Of a stretch of DNA of 9,342 nucleotides, positions 4,053 to 9,342 are shown one piece after another (positions within the stretch are counted from its first letter, which is position 1; every line of letters begins with the position of its first letter). Under the pieces are notes generated by a model. It saw nothing but the letters and a program-made list of their open reading frames with translations. It was not told where the DNA came from and did no database searches. Both the position numbers and the translations under genes were made by a program. This DNA is from Chloroflexota bacterium (lineage in GTDB: Bacteria; Chloroflexota; Anaerolineae; UBA4142), in NCBI GenBank assembly GCA_016200825.1, contig JACQEA010000181.1:1-9342 (forward strand), read 5' to 3'.

Positions 4053-5651
4053 CTATTTATTTTTCTGATAAATCACCGCGTTCTCATCCGCGTAAATTTT
4101 TTTCCACTGCGCGTCCAACGCGAGCGGCGTGAGCAGAGGCGCGTCGGGTTCGACTAAAATCAATTTCACATCATATTTGTCTAACCGCGCGCGCCAATCG
4201 CCTTCGCCGCGATACGTTCGCAAAAATTCCTCGATAAATTTATCTCCATAAACATCCGCGCGCCCGTCAATAAATACGCGCGCGTCAGGATAACGCCGCC
4301 AAATCAAATAACCACCCCAGCCGTACGCGTTGTACAACGGCGCGTTCAATTTATTTTGCGCGATAAAATCCACCGCCGCCGCGGGAAATTTCGCGCGCTC
4401 GACCAAAGTTTGATTTGAAATCACCGCGAATACTCGCGCCACGCTCACACCGAGAATCAAAATTAGTATCAGCCAATTGATTGCCGCGAGTAAGCGTGAT
4501 GTTTCCGCGCGCGATGCAAATACTTTGTTCCATCCGCGCGTCGTAATCCATTCCCAAACATTCGCGGCGAGAATCGGCGCGGCGATGATCGCGAACAACG
4601 GAATATTCCGCGCCGAGCGCAACGCGGCATACGCGAATCCCGCGAGCAAAAACAATTCGGTCGGCGCGGCGCGGCGGCGCGCGACTGCGAAGGATGCAAA
4701 AGTCGCGAGCAAAAGAAAAGCAAACGGTTGAAATTCATTCAAATGAAAATCGGGCGAGAACCATTCTTGAATGTACGTTTGCATCGCGCGGCTTGTGAGC
4801 GTATCGAACGGATACGTGTACATCATCGCGCCGTTCGGGTTGAGCGGAACGACCGCGATGGTTACGAAGAGAATGATCGAGAGCGTGACGAGCGAGGAGG
4901 TGTTTGTCATTGCGAGGAGCGATTCTTGCGACGAAGCAATCCCCAAATTGAAATTAGGAGATTGCTTCGCCCTTTCTGGGCTCGCAATGACGCGAACTAA
5001 TTCACCGAACCAATACACCGCGATCACAACAATGCCGAGCGCATACCCGCTATGTAGATTCACCCAAAGGACTGTTAAAGGAACGAGAAGCCAAATTCCA
5101 AATGCGTCATTGCGAGGAGCGAAGCGAAGAAGCAAACCCCAAGTTGGAAAATGGAGATTGCTTCGCTCACGGAGTTTACCCTGAGCAAAGTCGAAGGGTT
5201 CGCTCGCAATGACACTTGTATCAAGCACAAATAAAAATACACTTGTGAGTAACAACGAAATCATTTGCGGACGCACGCCCCACGTGGGCGCGGTCGCGAG
5301 CGCGGCGAACAACAAGACGAATGCCGCGGAGTACGGTTTGCCTTCGCAGCGCGCGTAAACAAACGCGAACGCAAGCGTGATGATGGCGGAGAATATCAGA
5401 ATGAGCGCGGGAAAACCCGCGAGAGAATAGAGCGCGTAGATAAATACTTCGGACAACCATTCGTGCGCGATCCACGGCGCGCCCGCGCGCGTGAACGAAT
5501 AAATATCTGAATGCGGAATGGTTTGCGTCTCGAGAATGAATTGTCCGGTGCGCAGATGCCACCAAAAATCGGGGTCTTGAATTTCGCGCGCCGACATCAC
5601 AAAGACGGCGAGAAAGAGGATAGCGGTAAAGAGGCGGCGAGTGGTAAGCAT
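4053..5651 (-). CDS. Multi-pass membrane protein, probable GT-C-type glycosyltransferase
   Basis: From the ATG at 5651 (MLTTRRLF) the protein has 532 residues, with about ten or eleven hydrophobic segments and a C-terminal extracytoplasmic domain. After the first membrane helix comes QDPDFWWHLRTGQFI, then PHSDIYSFTRAG and PWIAHEWLSE. An acidic loop after helix 1 and such Trp-rich motifs are typical of GT-C transferases that use polyprenyl-phosphate sugars. The C-terminal part contains NAYGWGGYLIWRRYPDARVF and IDGRADVYGDKF. The donor and acceptor are unknown; a polyprenyl-phosphate mannose made by the DPM1-like neighbour is a reasonable guess. Two palindromic repeats are read in frame and add the segments VIASEPFDFAQGK... 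and VIASPERAKQ..., so the original was near 470 residues. An earlier TTG start at 5684 would add residues from a simple inverted-repeat region, so 5651 is preferred. No clear ribosome site is visible. Confidence 0.75.
   Translation of the reverse strand: MLTTRRLFTAILFLAVFVMSAREIQDPDFWWHLRTGQFILETQTIPHSDIYSFTRAGAPWIAHEWLSEVFIYALYSLAGFPALILIFSAIITLAFAFVYARCEGKPYSAAFVLLFAALATAPTWGVRPQMISLLLTSVFLFVLDTSVIASEPFDFAQGKLRERSNLHFPTWGLLLRFAPRNDAFGIWLLVPLTVLWVNLHSGYALGIVVIAVYWFGELVRVIASPERAKQSPNFNLGIASSQESLLAMTNTSSLVTLSIILFVTIAVVPLNPNGAMMYTYPFDTLTSRAMQTYIQEWFSPDFHLNEFQPFAFLLLATFASFAVARRRAAPTELFLLAGFAYAALRSARNIPLFAIIAAPILAANVWEWITTRGWNKVFASRAETSRLLAAINWLILILILGVSVARVFAVISNQTLVERAKFPAAAVDFIAQNKLNAPLYNAYGWGGYLIWRRYPDARVFIDGRADVYGDKFIEEFLRTYRGEGDWRARLDKYDVKLILVEPDAPLLTPLALDAQWKKIYADENAVIYQKNK
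4906..4991 (-). repeat. Class 1 palindromic repeat, copy C, in frame within the membrane protein
   Basis: The ends GTCATTGCGAG and CTCGCAATGAC are perfect. On the coding strand it gives VIASPERAKQSP...SLLAMT, in the same GTC-ATT-GCG frame as copy B. It lies in the loop between two hydrophobic segments. Confidence 0.9.
5106..5213 (-). repeat. Class 1 palindromic repeat, copy D, in frame within the membrane protein
   Basis: Ends GTCATTGCGAG and CTCGCAATGAC, 108 bases. It carries an internal module (GGAGTTTACCCTGAGC...) related to that in the class 2 elements. On the coding strand it reads VIASEPFDFAQGKLRERSN and ends FAPRND, again starting in the GTC-ATT-GCG frame. It separates the segment ending FLFVLD from the next at FGIWLLV. 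Confidence 0.9.
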
Positions 5652-5676
5652 TGCAAATGGCGTATGGCAGATTGCA

Positions 5677-5731
5677 GATAGCAAATCGCGGAAGATTATC
5701 TTTTTGGTTTTGCTATTGGCAATTTGCTATC
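5677..5731. repeat. Inverted repeat upstream of the membrane protein gene
   Basis: GATAGCAAAT (5677-5686) and ATTTGCTATC (5722-5731) are exact inverse repeats around 35 bases; the arms extend to 13 with one mismatch. It lies between the methyltransferase stop and the membrane protein start, and could form a hairpin in the shared transcript. Confidence 0.6.
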
Positions 5732-5733
5732 GG

Positions 5734-6657
5734 CTATCCGCTAACTTTCCGCGCGTATAGCGTAAACAGATCGCCGAAATTTACGGGGATGGCTTTGGTC
5801 AAAAGATTCGCGCGGCTCATCGTCGCGCGGATCAATCGCGCCAGAGTTTGATTGTACGGCTCGAGGCGCGTGGCGAGATAGCCGACGCGCAAAAATCGGC
5901 CTTGCGGATTGGAACGAATAACTTGAAAGCCAATTTTTTCCAACAGCTTGCCGAGCGTGCGCGGCGAAAAATAATACAAATGCATTTCCATCAACCAGGG
6001 CCAGCGTTTGCCCATCGCGCGCGCAAACAGCGATTCGATATCAATCGTATGCACCGCGAAAATTCCGCCGGGTTTCAACACGCGTTGAATTTGTTTTAAT
6101 TCCGCGGCAGGATCGGTGAGATGTTCGATCACATCCCACAGCGTCACGACATCAAAATAATTCGCGTCCAACTTCGCGTCCGCGAGTGTGCCGGTGATCA
6201 CGCGCAAATTGCGGCGACGCGCTTGTTCTGCCGCCCACGTCGAAGGTTCGACGCCCCACGCTTCCCACCCGCGCTCTTGCGCTAGCTCAACCATCACGCC
6301 AATATGACAACCCACATCTAACAAGCGACGCGTTTCGGATTGATGAATCAGATCTTCAATCGGTTGCAGATTGCGGCGAAATGTAAGGACGCGCCCTTCG
6401 CGTTCTTCAACATACGTTGGATCCTGAACGACACTATAATTTTCATTGACAATCGTACTCGCCCAACGCGGATTCGCGTACACCAGCGCGCAGACATTGC
6501 AACGAACGATCGGTGGATGAACGCCGTATGCCGAACTGGTGCAACGAAAATCTTTTGCGTCGGGGGTCGAATGCGTCAGCGTGCTGGGAAATAAAAGTTT
6601 GAAATCTTTTGATCCGCACAAATTGCAAGGAATAAATTCGTTCGGGGTGACATTCAT
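5734..6657 (-). CDS. Class I SAM-dependent methyltransferase with N-terminal Cys4 motif
   Basis: This 307-residue protein has two CxxC pairs (Cys11/Cys14 in PCNLCGS and Cys53/Cys56 in VRCNVCAL), as in methyltransferases with an N-terminal zinc-binding region that often sit in sugar and surface glycan gene sets. The Rossmann core follows: LLDVGCHIG near residues 111-119 (SAM-binding motif I), an acidic WGVEPS strand end, and DVVTLWDVIEHLTDP with LKPGGIF (motifs II and III). The C-terminal part has YFSPRTLGKLLEKIGF, usual for this group. It likely methylates a small molecule or sugar; the substrate cannot be told. The ATG at 6657 gives MNVTPNEFIPC, placing the first CxxC correctly. It lies 82 bases upstream of the membrane protein gene on the same strand. 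Confidence 0.85.
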   Translation of the reverse strand: MNVTPNEFIPCNLCGSKDFKLLFPSTLTHSTPDAKDFRCTSSAYGVHPPIVRCNVCALVYANPRWASTIVNENYSVVQDPTYVEEREGRVLTFRRNLQPIEDLIHQSETRRLLDVGCHIGVMVELAQERGWEAWGVEPSTWAAEQARRRNLRVITGTLADAKLDANYFDVVTLWDVIEHLTDPAAELKQIQRVLKPGGIFAVHTIDIESLFARAMGKRWPWLMEMHLYYFSPRTLGKLLEKIGFQVIRSNPQGRFLRVGYLATRLEPYNQTLARLIRATMSRANLLTKAIPVNFGDLFTLYARKVSG

Positions 6658-6698
6658 TTAGCAAATCCAGATTTATTCACTCACGTTACGCACTCTTT

Positions 6699-6817
6699 GT
6701 CACCCTGAGCGAAGCGAAGGGTCTTGTTGTTCCAAAAGCAACCAAAATTTTCTAATAGCGAGAAGAATTCATTTGAAACTACAAGATTCTTCACTCGCTC
6801 CGCTCGTTCAGAATGAC
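6699..6817. repeat. Class 2 palindromic repeat, copy F
   Basis: It starts GTCACCCTGAGCGAAGCGAAGG and ends with GTTCAGAATGAC; the inner part pairs imperfectly (CAAGATTCTTC). It fills most of the gap between the end of the mannosyltransferase gene and the start of the methyltransferase gene. Confidence 0.75.
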
Positions 6818-6832
6818 ATTGCGTAAGGTGAG

Positions 6833-7561
6833 TTATTCAAACTGCCGCCGCGCGAAACCGCGCCCGCGTCGCAAAAATAATCGCAGAACGGTGTACGTCG
6901 CTTTGACAATTTCCGCGCGCGAGATTTTTGATTTGCCCGCGCGCCGGTCTTCATAAATAATCGGCGTTTCGCCAATCCGCCAGCCGCGCGTTTGGCACAA
7001 GAAAAGCATTTCGATCAAAAACGAATAACCGTTTGAAAAAATGTGATCGAGGTCAATCGATTCCAAAACCGCGCGGCGATACGCGCGAAAACCCGCGGTG
7101 CAATCTTTGGCTCTGAGCCCCAACATTACGCGCGCAAATGAATTCGCGCCCGCGCTGAGGACGATGCGCTTCCAACTAAAAAATCGCGTGCCGCCGCCCG
7201 CCACATATCGCGAGCCGATCATCACATCCGATTTTTCGAGTCCGCCGAGTAGATCAGGAATATAGCGCGGGTGGTGAGAAAAATCCGCGTCCATCGTAAC
7301 GATCGGTTCGAAATTGAGCGCGAACGCGCGCCGCATCCCGGCAATGTGCGCGGTGCCCAATCCCATTTTTGCCGGGCGATGAACCGCGTGCACGCGCGCA
7401 TCGCGCGTCGCCATCGCGTCCACTAATTTTCCAGTGCCGTCCGGTGAATTATCGTCCACGACAATGACGTGCGCGCCAATGGGCAATTTCAGAATGTCTT
7501 GAACCAATTGGGGAATGTTATCGCTTTCGTTGTACGTGGGAATGATGACGGCAGACGGCAT
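6833..7561 (-). CDS. DPM1-like polyprenyl-phosphate mannosyltransferase (GT2)
   Basis: This 242-residue protein is a short family 2 glycosyltransferase of the dolichyl/polyprenyl-phosphate mannose synthase type. It moves a sugar, usually mannose from GDP-mannose, to a polyprenyl phosphate at the inner membrane face. Motifs in order: AVIIPTYNE at the start, VVDDNSPDGTG (Asp36/Asp37), MDADFSHHP with the metal-binding DAD at 91-93, GSRYVAGGG, KDCTAGFRAYRR, GYSFLIEMLF, and ETPIIYEDRRAGKSK. There is no C-terminal membrane region, as in the short soluble form. The ATG at 7561 is chosen because the protein begins as family members do, GGAG lies five bases upstream, and a promoter is seen at 7589-7617. 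A longer frame back to 7681 would start inside a palindromic repeat and begin upstream of that promoter. It could supply the donor for the membrane glycosyltransferase two genes downstream. Confidence 0.9.
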   Translation of the reverse strand: MPSAVIIPTYNESDNIPQLVQDILKLPIGAHVIVVDDNSPDGTGKLVDAMATRDARVHAVHRPAKMGLGTAHIAGMRRAFALNFEPIVTMDADFSHHPRYIPDLLGGLEKSDVMIGSRYVAGGGTRFFSWKRIVLSAGANSFARVMLGLRAKDCTAGFRAYRRAVLESIDLDHIFSNGYSFLIEMLFLCQTRGWRIGETPIIYEDRRAGKSKISRAEIVKATYTVLRLFLRRGRGFARRQFE

Positions 7562-7588
7562 TGACGCTCCAAAATAATTTGCGCGCTC

Positions 7589-7617
7589 ATTGTATTCTTT
7601 TTCAAGCAGAATGCAAA
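7589..7617 (-). promoter_or_regulatory. Putative promoter of the mannosyltransferase gene
   Basis: On the minus strand TTTGCA (7617-7612) and TACAAT (7594-7589) are separated by 17 bases. The predicted start of transcription, near 7582, leaves a leader of about 20 bases with GGAG before the ATG at 7561. The -35 box matches the consensus at only four of six positions. Confidence 0.5.
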
Positions 7618-7634
7618 CAAAGAAAAAAAACGCT

Positions 7635-7726
7635 GTCATGCTGAGCGGAGCGAAGCATCTCGTTGACTCGATTGATTTCATAATGCATAACGAGATTCTT
7701 CGCTCCCTTCGGTCGCTCAGAATGAC
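7635..7726. repeat. Class 2 palindromic repeat, copy G
   Basis: It starts GTCATGCTGAGCGGAGCGAAGC and ends GCTCAGAATGAC, with inner arms ATCTCGTT and AACGAGAT. It lies between the ATPase gene and the mannosyltransferase gene and may end or stabilise the ATPase transcript. The rest of this 235-base gap holds the promoter at 7589-7617 and a run of seven C at about 7774-7780. Confidence 0.85.
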
Positions 7727-7796
7727 ATTGTACCTTTCCCTTTCGGAACAAATAGTTATCTATTCGACTCTAGCCCCCCCAAAAATTTTGTCTTGA

Positions 7797-8861
7797 TTAC
7801 TCAGGCAAGAACTGAATCGCGCGCGGCGCGAGCGCGAGACAAATTTCTGCGCCCACGCGGATTGTTTCTGCCGAATCAAACGTCAGCCGCGTACCCGCGC
7901 GCGTTTCGATCACCACGCGCGATTGATTGGCGTGATAGCGCGCTTCGATCACGCGCCCCCTAATTTCATTTTCGCGCGGCGTAGAATCCAGCGGCGAGAT
8001 TTTTGCGATCGCGTTCGGACGGAGCAAAACAAATCCGCGCGCGCCGCTCGATAAACCGCGCGCGTCCGCGTGAAATATTCCCGTGCGCGTTTCTACGACC
8101 GCGCGTGAACCATCCACGCGCGCGATTTCTCCCGCGAGCAAATTGCTTAAACCGAGAAAACGCGCGATGTACGCGTTGGCGGGTCGCTCGAATAATTCCT
8201 GCGGCGCGCCGCTCTGCGCGATGATGCCATCGTGAATAATCAACACGCGATCCGCGACCGCGAACGCTTCGGTCTGATCGTGCGTGACATACAACGCGGT
8301 CATGCCGATTTGTTTTAGAATGTCGCGCACTTCCGTTTGCAATTGCTCGCGCAAAATTCGATCGAGCGCGCCGAGCGGTTCGTCGAACATCAAAAGGCGC
8401 GGGCGCGGCGCGAGCGTGCGCGCCAGCGCGACGCGTTGTTGCTCGCCGCCCGAAAGAGACACCACATTGCGCGCGCCAAAATTTTCCAAGCCCACGAGCC
8501 GCAACAACTCGTTCACGCGCGCGATCATTTCGCGACGCGGCACGCGTTGCATCTGCAAACCAAACGCGATGTTATCAAAAACGTTGCGATGGGGAAAGAG
8601 CGCAAGGTCTTGGAACATCATGCCAATGCCGCGCAAATGCGTTGGCGCGTCGCGCAGGTTTTGATTTTCAAAAATGATTTCGCCGCGCGCCGCGTGTTCC
8701 AGACCCGCGATGATTCGCAACAGCGTGGATTTGCCACTGCCGCTGGGACCGAGCAAACATGCAATTTCGCCGCGCGCGATTTCAAACGTCACGCCGCGCA
8801 AAAGTGGTTGATCGTCAAACGATTTGTGCAAGTCGCGCAAGATCAGAATATTTTTTTCCAT
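7797..8861 (-). CDS. ABC transporter ATPase of an iron/thiamine/polyamine-type importer
   Basis: This 354-residue ATPase has Walker A GPSGSGKST at residues 38-46, the Q-loop MMFQDLALFPH, the signature LSGGEQQR, Walker B LLMFDEPLGALD and the H-loop YVTHDQTEA. After about residue 240 comes a TOBE-type regulatory domain (LLRPNAIAKIS, GRVIEARYHANQSRVVIE). Length and TOBE domain match the FbpC/PotA-type importer ATPases; ThiQ proteins are much shorter. It should power uptake through the permease encoded just upstream (9096-9342). The substrate is not set by this sequence; ferric iron or thiamine-like compounds are the best guesses from the permease. The ATG at 8861 gives MEKNILILRDLHKSF, a normal start; the ribosome site is weak. 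Confidence 0.9.
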   Translation of the reverse strand: MEKNILILRDLHKSFDDQPLLRGVTFEIARGEIACLLGPSGSGKSTLLRIIAGLEHAARGEIIFENQNLRDAPTHLRGIGMMFQDLALFPHRNVFDNIAFGLQMQRVPRREMIARVNELLRLVGLENFGARNVVSLSGGEQQRVALARTLAPRPRLLMFDEPLGALDRILREQLQTEVRDILKQIGMTALYVTHDQTEAFAVADRVLIIHDGIIAQSGAPQELFERPANAYIARFLGLSNLLAGEIARVDGSRAVVETRTGIFHADARGLSSGARGFVLLRPNAIAKISPLDSTPRENEIRGRVIEARYHANQSRVVIETRAGTRLTFDSAETIRVGAEICLALAPRAIQFLPE

Positions 8862-8915
8862 GTGGCTTTTTACTACAAGACTTTCGCTCCAATTGAAATC
8901 GTGGTTGCTTTAGGT

Positions 8916-9031
8916 GTCACCCTGAGCAGATTCGCTTAGCTCACTGTAAACTCCGCGAAGGGTCTCGCGAGTTCCAATTAGCGAGATTCTTCGCGGAGTT
9001 TATCCTGAAGCATTGAAGGGCTCAGAATGAC
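8916..9031. repeat. Class 2 palindromic repeat, copy H, between permease and ATPase
   Basis: It starts GTCACCCTGAG and ends CTCAGAATGAC. Inner arms CTCCGCGAAG...CTTCGCGGAG pair well. Positions 8924-8957 are the shared 34-base module. It fills half of the 234-base gap between two genes that would usually be adjacent in one transporter operon. Confidence 0.85.
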
Positions 9032-9053
9032 AGGCGAAAGTCCTGTACTGGAA

Positions 9054-9084
9054 CGTGCGACGCACTTGTCAAGTGCGGCGCGCG
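9054..9084. repeat. Palindrome with the CGCACTTG core after the permease gene
   Basis: CGCACTTG (9061-9068) and CAAGTGCG (9070-9077) pair perfectly around one base; the arms extend to 15 bases with two mismatches. It starts 11 bases after the permease stop. Its GCACTTG/CAAGTGC core is also the core of the 27-bp insertion in brnT. There is no run of T behind it. Confidence 0.75.
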
Positions 9085-9095
9085 TTTGCGCAAAA

Positions 9096-9342
9096 TCAAA
9101 ATTCGCCGAACTCACCCACGCGAAAGCGTTCCAGCAAAATAATCGCGAGCGCGCTGACGACCATCAAGATCACGCTCATCGCGACGGCCTGTCCATAATG
9201 TGCGATGCCCGGCTCGCCGAGCAAACGATAAATCGCGAGCGGCATCGTTGGAAATTCGGGCAAGGCGATCAACGCAGTCGCGCCAAATTCGCCGAGCGAA
9301 ATCACAAACGCGAAAATTCCGCCGACGATGAGCGCGCGCGCG
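9096..9342 (-). CDS. ABC transporter permease, C-terminal part (partial)
   Basis: The frame is open to the window edge and ends with TGA at 9098-9096. It encodes about 81 residues with two hydrophobic segments: ALIVGGIFAFVISLGEFGATALI and the stretch AVAMSVILMVVSALAIILLE. ISLGEFGATALI, then PEFPTMPLAIYRLLGEPG and HYGQAVAMS, are the typical last third of permeases of the ThiP/FbpB group (thiamine or ferric iron importers), which form the channel and are paired with the ATPase encoded downstream. The EAA loop and the rest of the protein lie outside. An apparent GTG start at 9305 is only an internal Val codon. Confidence 0.85.
   Translation of the reverse strand, partial: ARALIVGGIFAFVISLGEFGATALIALPEFPTMPLAIYRLLGEPGIAHYGQAVAMSVILMVVSALAIILLERFRVGEFGEF

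Noticed and set aside
4906..5213. The two close palindromic repeats as a CRISPR-like array
   Set aside because: The two copies differ in length and content, lie 114 bases apart in a coding gene, and are not followed by regular spacers.
8337..8939. Plus-strand frame of 200 codons opposite the ABC ATPase
   Set aside because: The minus strand has all ABC motifs in order; this frame is its antisense and runs on into a repeat region without any motif.

Overview
The window reads as a chromosomal accessory stretch from an uncultured environmental bacterium. The mixed base composition with many GCGC runs, the palindromic repeats starting GTCATTGCGAG or GTCATTCTGAG, the BrnT-type toxin-antitoxin pair and the DUF2283 relic all resemble Chloroflexota (Anaerolineae-like) genomes. 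That placement rests on gene style only; there is no rRNA or other marker here.

Layout. Positions 1-1211 (+) are a toxin-antitoxin area, mostly in decay: the tail of an unknown gene, two half-gene relics of a short toxin-like family, an apparently translatable brnT-like toxin/antitoxin pair, and a DUF2283 gene broken by a one-base deletion and a nonsense codon. Positions 1212-3972 (+) hold a compact exosortase locus: a good sigma-70-type promoter, a leader with a palindromic repeat, a secreted protein with a PEP-CTERM-like tail, a membrane exosortase, and an EpsI/DUF3485-type partner. All three genes carry a lesion or an oddity: the substrate's signal peptide is put out of frame by a 3 x 7-bp tandem repeat (phase-variable or broken), the exosortase has Asp where the family's third catalytic residue (His) is expected and carries a repeat insertion, and the EpsI-like gene has lost its middle.

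Positions 4053-9342 are all on the minus strand, reading from the right: the end of an ABC permease, its ATPase (iron/thiamine-type importer), a DPM1-like polyprenyl-phosphate mannosyltransferase, a SAM methyltransferase with an N-terminal Cys4 motif, and a large multi-pass membrane protein that looks like a GT-C-type glycosyltransferase. The last three plausibly act on lipid-linked sugars or surface glycans, which would fit beside an exosortase locus, but that link is inferred.

Eight palindromic elements of 86-119 bp lie in the window. Two classes are seen (ends GTCATTGCGAG/CTCGCAATGAC and GTCA(TT/CC)CTGAG/CAGAATGAC), sharing an internal 34-bp module. Three copies sit inside reading frames without breaking them, and a fourth lies in frame in a small leader frame, so they add peptide segments to membrane proteins much like the Rickettsia palindromic elements. 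A much smaller 27-bp palindrome is inserted in frame in brnT, and a palindrome with a similar core lies next to the ABC permease. These in-frame insertions and the crippled or switchable exosortase locus are the most interesting content.
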